Shown piece after piece: positions 11,483 to 24,225 of a stretch of DNA of 64,000 bases. Source of the DNA: Galbula dea (Eukaryota > Chordata > Aves > Piciformes > Galbulidae); NCBI GenBank assembly GCA_013399015.1, contig VWZX01000869.1:434001-498000 (forward strand), read 5' to 3'. Positions within the stretch are counted from its first letter, which is position 1; each line of letters opens with the position of its first letter. A program made the position numbers and the translations under genes. The notes under the pieces are model-generated. The model searched no databases, was not told the origin of the DNA, and was given only the letters and a program-made list of their open reading frames with translations.

Positions 11483-14400
11483 GTAAGAGAGACTAGGTAA
11501 CCAGCTGTCATGTCAGGTTTCCTAAACATACTTGCATGTCATTTCTCACTTACTGGTCTGTATCAGAGAGTCTCTGCTGCTAGCTCCATTATAAATTCGG
11601 GTTAGAAGATAATTTCATTAAGGCTGAAAAAAGTGTTTTAGTTAAGTCAAAATCAGTCTATTCGTGCTTCTGTTATTTCTGCTTCTCCCTTAGACAGGCT
11701 GATGATAACACTTATCCTTCTTTTCTCTCCTGCCTGCTTTTCTACATCAAAGATACTAACTACTGTGTTCTTTAATTTAGCAGCTTCTGCAGCACAAGGG
11801 AGAATAACTTCATTTTATGAATAGTGAATCCATGTATAATGTCATCCTCACATAATCTCTGTTTCGCTGCTCTGAAATAGATTTTACTTCAGTAAATGTG
11901 CAGACCACCACTACACTGACACTGTACTGACTAACAAAAGTGGTATTACAAGTATAATAATTTTGTTTCAAAGCACACTACTGAGATATACTAATTATAC
12001 TCTGTTCTTCTAGATGTCTGATGAACATCTTTTTGTTTTCTCTTCTGTCATAGAAAATGGTTTTACCTGAGGTTACCACTATACCAACTGACAACTGCAG
12101 GCATAGTAGTCAAAGTAGAGGCCATGGAACCTATGAATACTTAAAGTCAGGATATACATTATAGTATAGGCATAGTTGAGATAAAAGTCATATTTGCTTG
12201 CCTTGAGCCCAACTAGAAGCATGCTAAAATACTGTAGCCAACAACACATATGTAAATATATGAGACTTGTGACATAGCCAAACATATGTAAGTATTTTAT
12301 TTAAACATGCGAACAATGTATCCACCAAAGAGTAAAAATATTGTGTAGCTGCAGGTAGGAAGTGTGGGAAAATATACAAATAGTAACTCAAGTAAACTCA
12401 AGAAAAACACAATTTGCAAGATAAGCGAAAGGGATAGGAAATAGACAGGAGATCCTACTAAACACACAAGAATCCAAGAAGGATGACTGACAAAACCAAA
12501 AACAAGATAATCAAGCTGCATAGGCATCCAGAGGAACTTTACCCATCAAAGGGCTCTCAAGCCTGATCACCTTGACCTCTTCAACCATCAACCACCAAGT
12601 ACTGCAGTCACTGGTGCATTGGCTCCATGGTATTGCATATTCACAGATAATTTAGGATACAGAGGACTAATAGTTTTGTGTATGTAAAGCTATGTAATGA
12701 TAATCTGTAAGAACTAACCATTGGCATAAACTGTTATTAATGAATGTCAGCCTACCGGAGTTTTATTTTAAGGTTGGTTTATCAGTCTTCTAAATATTCC
12801 TATCACAGCAATTTCTAATTCCAAGACTGATAACGACAGGTGTAGATACATATTTACACACAGACACATACACACAAATATACTGTTGCAATAATTTTAC
12901 AAAAAAAAAAAAAATCACAGTTACCATATTGAACAGCATAGCCAATTTATACTTCACATCAGAAGAGGGCAGAAAATGAGCATCTCTCTCCTTCCTTGTG
13001 ACAGAATTAGAGGCTGGTCATTGCCAGTATCTCTGTCTGAAGCAGTATGTGTAGATATACACTCTACATTGCTGACCAATAAAATACACTGCCTTATGGA
13101 GTTACCTTGCTCCTATGGCTTTGAAACACTCAAGGGAAATATGCCAGTGCTGTAGAGATGAGTGATGAAGCAGTTGGATTCTGTTTATGTGGTTTTGATT
13201 TTTTATTAACTTTTTTTTACTCTTTGAGAGTATGTAGAAATGTGGATTAAAATAACAACAGACTATAACATATTTAGAAGCCTCTGAATTATTTGTTTAA
13301 AATTTAAATGCTGTACTTGCACTGCAGTTTCAGATATTAAACCTTGATATATCTTTTGAATCTCTACAAATTATGCAATTTCTTTTCCTTTCCTACTGCT
13401 TTTCTTTTCATATTACTACTATCAGCAAGTTTCTTTGTTGCATACAAGAAGTAATACTGATTTCATCTGCAAAATACAAGTGACCTCACCATTAAGAAAA
13501 GCATTCTCTGTATTTCTTACCAGAAGAACAATAGCAAGAGTTCTTGTAATCTTGACTATTACTTTGCTTTCTTCTCTGTCTTATTTTATAACATCCTCTT
13601 AAACTATTAGTCAAGATCCTCATATTTTTGAAACCTAACACCAAGCTCAGAAACCGTCTCTCTGCAGATCTCCATGACCAAGTCTAGCTTTGTAGCTAAA
13701 ATGATTGTCAGTATTAAACATGAAAACATAAGATCAAAATGAAAATATTAAAATGCTCAGATAAGGAGTTTGTCCTGGATCCCTCATTTGAGAGGTGTTG
13801 GTATATATGTCGAAGCTTTAGTTATGCTGTACTACTGCCAGCCCTATTGTGTGAAGATACATAGAAAGTACTGCAATTTTCTTGTCAATCAATTTTTTAA
13901 TTGTTGTTATTACATTTTATTTTGATAGATTACCCTGATGCAGAACCCATGGGTTTGAAACAGCAAGACTCTATGGAGTTGGAATAGATACTCAGGAACT
14001 GCAGTTACTCTGCAACCAGGTACAAAATGTTTTCAATGCTGCAAACCGCTCCAGTCTTTGAGCTGCTTTGTTTCTGCTGTGTAATTGAACCTTTAGGCCA
14101 TCCTGAATGCTTGAGATAGGCAGAAACAACTCTTGCAAGAAAGTGTGAAAGGGGGATAATCATCATGCCACTTTTTCCCTCAGCTCTTTGCAAAGAGGTT
14201 ACCATGCCTTTCTTCACGGGCATCATTTGCCCATGGCTGGGTGTCTAAGCTATGAGGAGTTGAGCTTGTGTTTCTAACATTCAAAACTGTCAAGGTTCAG
14301 GTCAACATTAGAAATATTACTGAAACAAAATTACTTTCTGGTATAGAGTGAATCAGTTATAGCAAATTGCATGCATTTAGGAATATTCTTTGACATGGAG

Positions 14401-16199
14401 ATGAGTTCACATGGCCTCAGTAACTGTTAGTGAACAGTTTATGTGCCTCCAAAACTGGATTCCTGAAAGTAAACAATGATACAAGGTCCTTGCAGAACAA
14501 ACCATGCTGGACAATGATTCTGACTACTTGGGAGAGGCCAAATTGATGTGAGGTAGAGTTCTGACAGTTCACCACTGTAGACACATGAACCCTTTACTAA
14601 CTGAGAACATCCTCAGTCATGCTTGAGTCAGCAGCTACTGACCCAGCCTTCAGGAAATGATTCCTTCAGGGACAAAGATTTTAAAATTATTTCATTATTG
14701 CATCTATATATGACCTTAAAACTAGTGATGCTGTTAAATGCAACAAAGTTTCCAAGTGCTTGAAACTAACATTTCCTGATGACTCATTAATATTACCTGG
14801 TTATGATATGTCCTGCTGCATATAGGTTTTCACATTGTCTACTTGCCAGAGTTTCTACATGTGTTTTAGTGGTTTCATTAAGTGACATCACGGTAGATTC
14901 TTTCTACTCTCTTGGATTCATAAGGGGAGATATTATGAAATGGATGTTATTTTTTTTGAAAGGATTTTTAAAATGTGTTTTGCTTTATAAATAGCACTGT
15001 ATATTTATGCTAAAGAAAGTGAAAGAACGTGGCAATGTTTGTGATTAGGCCTAAATCCTTTAAAAAGCAGTATGCCAAGGTCTTGACTTGGCCAGAAAGG
15101 CAGACCCCTATGCATATGAAGTAATTCCACAACACCTATACAGCAAGGCATTTTATACTTGACTTTTACAATCAAGAAATAAAAGATTAAGCAGAGACTC
15201 AGTTTGTCCAAATTATTTCTGCAAACATTTTCCTGACCTCTAGAAATATTAAGATGATCAATTATTTGTGTTTATTTTCTTCCTAGCAGTACTGACTCCC
15301 AACTAAAGAAGTGGAATTTTAAGGAAAAAATAATTTCACATATGTTTTACAGATTATTCCTTACTTTTTTTATCTGTGTGTTTCCTTTATGCACAATATA
15401 ATATTGATAAGTGATGGGCTAAATGGAAAGTAAAATCCACTCTGAATTCAAGTGAATATGAATTTGATATATATTTTATGTGTTTTCTTCACTTCCCAAG
15501 AAAAGAGAAAAAATACATATATAAAAAAATATATAACTATTGCAGTAGCTTCTTAAGGCCTGAATCCTATTAAGGGAGGCAGTTTATAAACATGTAACAG
15601 AGTGACAGCCTTTCTCCTTAAGGGTTACAAGCTAAGTATCAGACAAGATGCAACTGCTTGCTACAAGAAATAGACAGGGCAAGTGTTTCATATCTAGAGG
15701 TTTGATGTCACAATTCTTATTCAGGAAGAGTTCCACTGAAATTATAAATTGAAAGGAAGTGTTGTCTGATGAAGGTATATGAGATTCGGTGATTTTTTAT
15801 TTGAATATCACTAGGAAGCAAAGGCAACTGGCTTTATCTTGCTAAGAAGTAAGATTCTGTTATCAGAAAATGTCTGGTTTTGACTCTTGACCAAGAGTAT
15901 TTAGATGTCTTTTGATATAATGTGTTTAGTGCATCTGGAATTCTTGGCTTATTCTCCAAAGAATTAGAGCTTTTCCTATTTTTGTAACTACTTTTCTTCC
16001 AGCAAAACTGAATTTAACTTATATTTTAATTTCATCAGTTTATCAAGTAAATCTGTTTGGGCTATAATTTCCTTAATAATCAATAAAACAGGAGATTTTT
16101 TTCCTTTCCAGCCCTCTGGAAGTGAACTTTTTATCATGCATTTTTAAACTTTCAGGGAAAGGGATAATTTTGTTTACCTATAAACAAAGTCACTGACAT
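11483..16199. other. Unique non-coding DNA, no gene seen
   Basis: AT-rich sequence with a CA-rich stretch at about 12850-12885 and a poly-A run at 12900-12914. Minus-strand frames at 12079-12285 and 12297-12527 are hydrophobic translations of AT-rich DNA. No interspersed repeat is recognised until the CR1 near 16200. Confidence 0.55.
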
Positions 16200-16200
16200 T

Positions 16201-16803
16201 GGCATCCTGGCTTGCATCAGGAATAGTGTGACCAGTAGGAGCAGGGAGGTGATCTTGCCACTGTACACGGCACTGGTGAGGCCACACCTTGAGTACTGTG
16301 TGCAGTTTTGGGCACCACAGTTTAGGAAGGACATTGAGCTACTAGAGAGGGTGCAGAGAAGGGCAACTAAGCTAGTCAGGGGTCTGGAAAACAGGCCTTA
16401 TGAGGAGAGGCTTAGGGAGCTGGGCTTATTTAGCCTGGAGAAGAGGAGGCTGAGGGGAGACCTTATCGCTCTCTTCAGCTACTTGAAAGGCCATTCTAGG
16501 GAGGCGGGTGTTGGCCTCTTCTCCCTTATGACAGGACTAGAGGGAATGGGCTTAAGCTGAGCCAGGGTAGGTTTAGATTGGATATTAGGAAGAATTTCTT
16601 TACTGAAAGAGTGGTTAGATATTGGAATAGGCTGCCCAGGAAGGTGGTGGAGTCACTGTCCCTGGAGGTTTTTAAGAAGAGGATAGATGTGTTTCTTCAG
16701 GGGATGATTTAGGGATAAGAGTAGTGTAGGGCTATGGGATGGACTAGATGATCTTGAGGGTCCTTTCCAACTGTAATGATTCTGTGATTCTGTGATTCTG
16801 TGA
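16201..16803 (+). mobile_element. CR1 LINE, 5'-truncated, 3' end intact
   Basis: The element carries the C-terminal part of the CR1 reverse-transcriptase ORF, then the short 3' UTR, and ends in three ATTCTGTG repeats at about 16779-16803. The open frame at 16228-16560 reads the family's conserved stretches, including YTALVRPHLEYCVQFWAP, LERVQRRATKLVRGLE and LGLFSLEKRRLRGDLIALF. Near 16525 a small deletion relative to the remembered CR1 consensus shifts the frame. After it the correct frame continues (RTRGNGLKLSQGRFRLDIRK, then WNRLP) to a TAG at 16710-16712. Truncation at the 5' side is usual for CR1. Good conservation over the last 480 bases and the tidy tail suggest one of the younger CR1 copies here. 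Confidence 0.95.
16228..16712 (+). pseudogene. CR1 ORF2 C-terminal fragment (reverse transcriptase end)
   Basis: This is the retained C-terminal portion of the CR1 polyprotein, downstream of the catalytic YXDD region, so it contains no complete enzymatic domain. It reads in one frame to 16560, where a frameshift gives a premature TGA. The true frame resumes just before and runs to the TAG at 16710. It matches CR1 ORF2 from the PLYTALVRPHLEYC region to the EVFKKR region. It is inert: there is no endonuclease or RT core and no promoter. Confidence 0.85.
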
Positions 16804-17880
16804 TATTCCACATTGCAATAAACTGGACTCTCCTACAAAATCTGAAATTATTAAATAATTTACTCATTCTCATATCTTTGATTCATATGATTCCATTTTG
16901 CATACAAGGAGATTGTACTGTATTTGCAGTGAATTCTTAGATGCTTACAAGTCTCTCTGGTAGAACTCCTATGATTTTAAGCCGAATTCAAAATTCATTC
17001 CTTAAGTCCAGTTTCTCTCTTTACTGATATTTTTTTTCATTAAAAAAAAGGTTAGAAAAAGATATGAACTTCTACAGGTGACAATTTGCTGTATACAGTA
17101 ATAAATCTTTGTATATTTTTGAGTTATGCTTTATTGCCCTGAACAAAGAGATTTAAAAAATATAGGAATATAGCACTATAGCCACATCTTACTGATACTG
17201 ACAATCCTAAATTGTGATAAACCTGATACCCTTTACTATGTTAAAGGAACATCAAATTTCAGCTTCAGAAACAAATTACTAACACAGGTTTTAATGTGGT
17301 TTGTGTTTTTTTCATGCTTGTGACATTATCACTTATTTTGTGATAAATGAAGTTTTTCTTAAAGACATAAGTGTTTTAAGTAAATTACCTGAAAAGCTTG
17401 ATTTTTATTAAAAAATGTGGTGCTTCTTTACCTCAGGATGGTGAAAAAGCTTGGTGACAAAACCTAAAAGTTTCAATCCCATATAACAATAAAAATAAAA
17501 CAATATATATTACTTTTAAAACCTTCTGATTTTAAGTCAATATCTTGCTTTATAAATACATATGTTTATCAATACTAATTCCTCAGTCTGTCTTGGAGCA
17601 TCTCTACTAGTGTTTAGCTTTTGAAATCAGTTTTTCTAATTTGACAAATATTTTTCTTCAGTTTGGCTACATGAAAGAACCACGCCAATGAAAGAATTTT
17701 GCTAAGTGAGCAAAAAAGTGAAGTTCAAGACAATACTGTCATAAAATGTGCAACATGTTATATCAGAAAATAATTTTTTTTGTTACAGCTTATTAAAGTA
17801 TGGGGTTTTAAAAAATTAACAATAATAGTTAAACAAGGTGGTCATGGATGTATAATTCTGTTTAAGTTGGCTTAACCACA
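16804..17880. other. AT-rich unique DNA, no gene seen
   Basis: Very AT-rich with poly-T and poly-A runs (for example around 17030-17050). No repeat, RNA or protein feature is recognised. Confidence 0.55.
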
Positions 17881-18110
17881 GATCCATACACAAGCATATA
17901 AAAGTTTTTATTGTGAGCAGAAAAGCGACTTTATACACAGGAGATGGAAGAATCTATTGTACCCTCCAGGGCCAGACCAGTCCTTTGATAATAGGGGGTA
18001 CAACAGGGAATATTATTTACAGGGCATATTGCAGGGAATATGATAGGGAAATATCGCAATTGCTGGGTTGGGCTTGAGAAACTTTATTGTGCTTTCAAAA
18101 ACCTAGCTTT
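17881..18110 (-). mobile_element. Possible old LTR-like fragment
   Basis: The stretch contains TTTTTATTG near 17908 (AATAAA-like on the minus strand), a CATATAAAAG string, and an irregular cluster of AGGGAATAT-like units at 18003-18057. The mix of a polyadenylation-like signal and purine-rich units recalls an LTR end. I cannot name a family or define TG..CA termini. It may be unique sequence. Confidence 0.2.
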
Positions 18111-21100
18111 TGACATTAAAATGAGCACTTGTGATTTAATAGCATAGAATGCTGATTCATTGAATACGACCTGAATTTTTGCATAATTCATTTTGAAGGA
18201 TCAAACACTTCCCCTTGTATTCAGTAAAAGTTCACATTTCTTTCCCATGTCATTTTAACGCACAAATGGATGATGAGATTTAGCCTGTTGGATTTACCTG
18301 CTGACTTCATGGATTAGCTGCCAGTTGACTGTCATCTTGTCTTGCAAAGCTGTTGTGTGTCTGTTTTGGTTTTGAGTTTTGTCAATACTGACAGTAGTTC
18401 CACGACAATGAGCCTTGATCAGCAAATTTCATGTTCAATTTTCATCCTAACAGATGTGGCTTTAGAGTCATTAATTGAAATCTGACAGGCTGATTGTAGC
18501 CAGAAAATTCCTTTCTGCTAACCTGGTGGAATTACCACTTTCAACTTTCTTCATTAAAGGGAAACTAGCAGCCTGCCATATGAAAACTTTGCCACTACAA
18601 TTGTGTCCAGGTAACTCCTAGATTAGTAAAAGTTGAGCTGAAAAATTAAGCAGCTTTGTGTTTTACAGAATGTCATTCTGCTGTAGCTCCTTGGGCAAAG
18701 GAGTAGGTAGTGGTAATAATACCAAGTTCCAGGTGGTAGGAGGAGGAAGAAAGCTGAAAAAGCAGCAAGCTGTAGCTGCACAGGAAGAAAAGATGTTAAG
18801 ATAGATAAAGATCCTGAATGTTGTATGATCCAGAAAATGCCTTAAGCTCACTCATAAATTTTCTGTCTTGTGTAGTCCTGTTTTGAAATGTCTTCTGCTG
18901 ATATTCCTGGAAAAATCTACCCTCGTATTTCAGGTAAGGGTTATTTTTTTGTTTTTTTTTCAAATAAATCTTGAAATCTTTTTTTTGAGGATAAAAACAA
19001 AGTAAATTAATACTGGAACTGAAAAGTTCCTAGCTCTCAGCTTAGCTAGAAAGATTTTGTTAAGATTTCTCATTTATCTCATATATTCTTTCTTTTGACC
19101 AGTGTTAAAATATCCTTCATAATGAACTGGTTGTCTTGTAGACCTTCATTCCGCTCTGTTTGTCCTACTCTGTGGCTGTCTTTTCCCACTGATACAAATT
19201 TACTGATTATTGAAATTGGAGGGAGAGTGTTTAATTGTGCAATTTTGAGAGATCTTGGTAGGTAAGAAGAATCAGATCCTTGCAGGAGGAGTAAGGAGGC
19301 AGAGGAAGGTAGGTGGTGAGATAAACAGGTCTGTTTTTGCAGTGGATCCCATTTTGTTTCTCTTACTGGGGCCATGCCACCTCCACTATACCCCTGATTC
19401 AGCTCTCAGAAGGTTTGATTTTCTGCTGAATAAGATCCAAACACTTTGGACTGTATTGGTTAGATTTTTCATTTCTTTACTTCGACAAAGATATACAATG
19501 TTTAGGGATTATGTTTTTCCTTTTTCAATTGCAACCTATATACTTCATTGACTAAGTGCTACTTTAGCATCAATTGCAAGAATATAAATAAAAAGCACCA
19601 CTCTGTATTTGTTCATCTAAGACCTTGAAAAGCAGTAAATCAAAATCCTTTTTTTGGTCTACGTTCAGTTCTCATGACAGGACCAATACATTTGGACTGC
19701 TGCATCTGATTTAGATGATGTTTGTCAAGATGGTGGATTTAAAACACATAGCAGCTTTTTTACAGCAAAGCTGATTACTATTTTATGTGTCTAGTTCCAT
19801 GGCAAAATGAACCTTAAACATTTTTCCTTTCCAACCAAGTTTGCTCTGCAGCTCATGGCAGGGACAATCTCGGTGTTCCCAGGAACAACTTGGTTGTGCT
19901 TGTTTTTGTTTCCCTTACAGGAAGTAACATCTTGTCCTTACTCGCCTTTCCTCAACACAGTGAGCTTTGGTTTTTACCTGCTCTTGAGGGGTCAGTGAGA
20001 GAAAGAGACCAGGACACAGGAAATAACAGCATTTCCCATCCCAGGAAATTAAGCAGCAAGTCCATTTTCCTTACAGAGGGAAATTATCTAATCAGTGCTG
20101 TAGATTGACAGCCGCAATTGAATTACCTTGCCTAAAAGCCTGATTCTGCCTCTCTATATAGACTGAATAGCAGTCTCCTGCTGTCCCAGATGAGGACACT
20201 GAAGAGTTTAGGAAATGGCACTTTTGGTACACACATATATCTTTGGAGGGGGGAAAGCCAAAGTGAAAAAAAGTAGAATTTGGGTTTTGTAAAAGGAGAT
20301 CAAACTTAAAGCACAGAGTCTCCTTAGAGCACTAGGGAGAAAGCTCAGGCTACATTCCTGTGTCTAAGAGTTAAATGGTGATCACGCTTTGATCCTTGAA
20401 AGTATTTTATTCCCATAGTGACTTTTCCAGCTGGTCCTTCCTTTTTTTTTTAGGGCATGAGTGTGGATGGAAGCTGAATCTTTGAATATGTCAATGAATT
20501 TCAGCACTCAAACGTGTAATTAATCTTCATACATCTCTGGTAATAATACAAACACACCTGTAGGATGTTTTCCATTGAAAATACAAGGAAAGACCCTGTA
20601 ATAAATCTCAGAGTGATAGCTTTATTGTGACTGACAGAGCTGCTGGAGGCCTCTTCTTTATGATTATAATTTGGGTCTATATAAAGGAGAGATTGATTTC
20701 CATGAACCACTCTATTTTCCCTAGTATTTATTTCTAGTTTGTACAAGCCACCCTAGTTTTTATTTTACAAATGCGACTTGGTTAAAACAATGATTCCCAT
20801 ACTGCATTTCTGTGACTCAGCACAGGCCAACACAAACAAAAGTGAGTTTTGTACTTTGCAAAACCCATGACCGAGTGGTGTGCATGATTTATCAGGGAGT
20901 TGCAGCTCTTTCCCTTGTTAAGCCTTGTTCTTCTGGATCCTTTGGAAACAACAGTTTAACCTTTTGAACTAAGCTGGTACCTATTAGTTGGAGACGATGA
21001 AGTGCTTTAAGAAAGTGGATATGGGAGTAATGAGATGTGACTGTGAGATGAGCCTTGCTTGACAACGTACAACAAACCTCACATCTCATGCTACGAACTG

Positions 21101-22354
21101 GCTGTCATTTTGATCTGCATGAGGTTTAGTGCTTCATGGATTTGAGCCAGTGTGTGTGTGTGTTTAGCCAAATCTTTCTTCTGAAAGGAAAAAGTCCTGC
21201 TAATGTCCACAGGGCCACTCAACAAGTGCAAAGGCGAGAAACTGGCTCCTTGACTGACCCTCTCAGAATTCGTTTGGTACATATCATTAACTCTTTTACT
21301 GATAGGGAAATCGAGAGCTAACATTTGAAATAACTCTTGTAAGATATCCTTGCCCTTGTACCATGCTGCCCCCAGATACTTTTTCATTTTTACAAAACAG
21401 CTGTCCTTGAAAATTGACAATTACCTGTTTCCTTAAATACCCCTCCATTATGAATCTTGATGATTCTTCTTAATTTATTTGTTCTGTGGGATTACTAAGC
21501 AGTAATTCTGCGTAGGACAAAGAAAAGGAGTGCTAATGGGAGTTTATTAAATATATCAAATAAAAGATTTATGGAAATGAGAAGTCCTATAGAACAAATA
21601 ACACCTTTCTTCTTGCTTTTGCTGCTTTATCCTCGCCCAAATACACAGTAGGACGTTTTCTCTGCTGCTTCTTTTATTTAGAATCAAGACAAAATGAAGC
21701 ATGGCTTCACCACAGTAAAGATACATCTTCATTTCAGTTCATTGTATTTCAGTGCAGTGTCAAAAAATGTGTTACAGACAGAAAGAGATTCAGTCTAGCT
21801 GAATACACTGCACTGCCAAAAATTGTCTTCTGTACTAGTCAGTCTCATTGAAAATATTAATGAAATAAGGAGGCTTGGGTTTTTTCAAAAGTGTGATGTA
21901 ATTCAGTGCCAGTTGGCTGACCAAGGCCCTTAGCTAGGCTGTTATCTGTCACTCTGTCTTTGTTGAAACCTTGTATTCTTGGCTATACCAGATCAGGCAG
22001 ATTGCTTGAAGTGACTGGCTGCCAATGTAATTTGTGTTGGTAAATAAATATAAAATGTTGAGATCTCTCGAAGATGGGATCAGGATGCAATGACTGATGC
22101 CAAGCAGAGTGCAGTCATTTCATGAGCAATAAAACTGCTTTATCAGCTCACCTTAAGCTTAATTTGCACAAACTCCATTTGTTGTGTCCTTTCATAAGGA
22201 GGCTGTTAAGCTGAAAAATCTCCTGTGGCTATAGTGTAACGTCAAACTCACTTGGCTTCTTCTCACATTGCCTAAAATAAAGGACTATCCTTAGGGCTGT
22301 CCCATAAGGCTTGCTTTTTGTCTTCCTGTCAGCCAGCTTACTGACACTGGTTAG
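18111..22354. other. Unique non-coding DNA, no gene seen
   Basis: Several frames of 90-110 codons occur on both strands (for example 19079-19375 minus and 21091-21420 minus), overlapping each other in opposite orientation as chance frames do. A short TG run lies at about 21149-21164. GTAAGG at 18933-18938 after TTTCAG is donor-like, with no matching exon. No recognised interspersed repeat. Confidence 0.55.
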
Positions 22355-22944
22355 TGTAAGTTCTGACTTTGGCTGGGGTAGAGTTAATTTTCTTCATAGG
22401 AGCTGGTATGGTGCTATGTTTTGGTTTTTGTGCTGGAGACAGTATTGATAACTCAGAGATGTTTTAATTATTACTCTGCAGTGCTTGCACTAAGTCAAGG
22501 TCTTTTCTGTTCCCCACACCACCTAGCCAGGCTGGGAGTGCACAAGAAGTTGGGAGGTCACACAACTGGGACAGCTGACTCCAACAAATCAAAGGGATGT
22601 TCCATCCCATATGGTGTCACGCTCAGCATATAAAGCTGGGGGAATAAGAACAAAGAGAGAGACATTTGAAGTGATGGCATTTGTCTTCCCAAGTAACTGT
22701 TACGTGTGATGGAGCCCTGCTCTCCTGGAGATGGCTGAACACCTGTGTGCCAATGGGAAATGGTGAATGAATTCCTTTGTTTGCTTTGCTTGTGTGTGCA
22801 GCTTTTGTTTTACTTATTAAGCTGTCTTCATCTCAAACCATGAGTTTTGTCACTTACCCTTCTGATTCCCTCCCCCATCCCACTGAGGGGGAGTGAACAA
22901 GTGGCTGTGTGGAGTTTAGTTGCCAGCTGGGGTAAAACATGACA
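22355..22944 (+). mobile_element. Solo LTR, avian ERV family A, plus strand
   Basis: Sequence and layout match a common avian LTR: it starts TGTAAG..CTTTGGCTGGGGTAGAGTT, has a TATA box in CATATAAAGCTGGGGG (22629-22635), then the CCCAAGTAACTGTTACGTGTGATGGAGCC block, an ATTAAG polyadenylation-like site near 22817, and ends GGTAAAACATGACA. The length is about 590 bases. Possible 6-base target duplications, imperfect by one base, flank it: GGTTAG at 22349-22354 and GTTTAG at 22945-22950. A 6-base duplication would fit a class II (ERVK-like) element, but this is weak evidence. No primer-binding site or gag/pol sequence follows, so it is a solo LTR left by recombination. The same family occurs in reverse at 27742, 36773 and 41078. 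Confidence 0.9.
22629..22635 (+). promoter_or_regulatory. TATA box of the family A LTR
   Basis: TATAAAG lies centrally in the LTR, at the expected U3/R position. It follows a GGTGTCACGC segment that corresponds to a degraded CRE-like TGACGTCA in the remembered consensus. It could once have driven retroviral transcription; present activity is unknown. Confidence 0.6.
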
Positions 22945-24135
22945 GTTTAGTGGAAAAAAGTGAAGCAAGGACATAGTTGATGCAAGCATGTTGATGAAAA
23001 TAGTCAGACACAGGTAACAGATAAGTACTTGGGAAGAAACCATCTGGAGTTTGGTGCAACATTTTTTGATTTGTACAATTCTTTCAGTGAAGGAATTGTT
23101 ATGATGAGGCAACATCTCCTGGGCCCAAGGAAGGTAATGTGACTTTGGAAGTGGATGTCAGCTGATGAAAAGAGGTACAGATAAGCCTGTTGCAGTCTCA
23201 GCCCTGGCAAAAGCTCTAGGAAAGGATGTAATATAGAGGCCCCCTGTTGAAGGCAGGAATGAATTAGTCCCCAACTGCACTGTACTTCATTGACATAGGG
23301 AACCTGAATTGGCTTTTCCTACATCACGGGGATGATTGAAGGTAAATTGAGAGTCATTATTAAGATAGGCATGTACTAAACGTGGTCAGCAGAAAGAGAA
23401 AGATACACATATTTTGTGGAACAATTCAGAAAGGGGAAAATCCTTTGTAGAAAGGACTAAACTCAACTAAAAGCAAACCACTATGCAGTTCAATAAAAGG
23501 TTGCCCTCTCCAGTCAAACAGATACAATTTGCCACAGTGTGTATAAAGAGGATCTTTTTCAATTTAGCTATTTCCATTAACGTATGAACCACTGATCAAT
23601 ACTAGACATTGCTTAGCTTCTCAGGTCATGAGAAACAACTCATTGGCAAGCATTGTATTTCTAGGAGACAAAGTCTTGGTGTGGTAAATATATGACCATG
23701 CAAACAAATTGAATACTTTCCATGGAAGTTGAGGGCCAAATTAATAATTCTCCTTCGCTGTGTCAAAAGCATAAAGTTTCAGGACTATTCCAAAAGCCAT
23801 GAATTTCTGGAAGGTCATATCAGCATATATCTCAAATATATCCAGAGACCTTCAAGAGGGAAGCATACTTTTGGTCAAGCCTCACCTGTCCTCATAGCCT
23901 TGCAGGGCCTAGATTTCACATGTAAGGAGGGTCTGACTAAGAAGACTACAGAAACACAGTCAGAAAGCTACAGGCCAAAACCACCACTTGTAATTTCTGA
24001 TTGCTTTTTGTTAGAGCAGCTTTCTCAGGCCTCAACTATCAACACATCTTCATCATATCCAGCACTGAACACAGTTGTAATTGGACACTGTTCTTGTTCT
24101 GCAGTCCATAGCAATAAAGGCAACTAATATATTAG
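22945..24135. other. Unique non-coding DNA, no gene seen
   Basis: Holds a 132-codon plus-strand frame (23729-24127) that starts in AT-rich sequence and resembles nothing known. It has no splice or promoter context, so I leave it uncalled. A 95-codon minus-strand frame overlaps the LTR end. No other repeat recognised. Confidence 0.5.
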
Positions 24136-24225
24136 CTGTTATATAGATGGAGGACTAGGAGATTAAATATCTTGTCCAGGGTCAAAAAGGAAATGTGTGA
24201 CAGGTCTGGGACTTGTGAACCTAGA
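24136..24225 (-). repeat. MIR/CORE-SINE fragment, antisense
   Basis: Reading left to right, TTATATAGATGGAGGACTAGG, GATTAAATATCTTGTCCAGG, then GTCA..AAATGTGTGACAGG and TCTGGGACTTGTGAACCTAG follow the antisense of the MIR core in the right order (ATTTTACAGATGAGG, GTTAAGTAACTTGCCCAAGG, GTCACACAGCTAG, GCTGGGATTTGAACCCAG). Divergence is high, as expected for a SINE older than the bird-mammal split. This is the best MIR-like match in the window. Confidence 0.6.

Noticed and set aside
18925..18940. TTTCAGGTAAGG as a splice site
   Set aside because: Acceptor- and donor-like strings overlap, leaving no exon between them, and no paired site was found.
23729..24127. 132-codon plus-strand frame
   Set aside because: Ends close to a decayed SINE, no family similarity, and no clear splice sites. 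Most likely chance.
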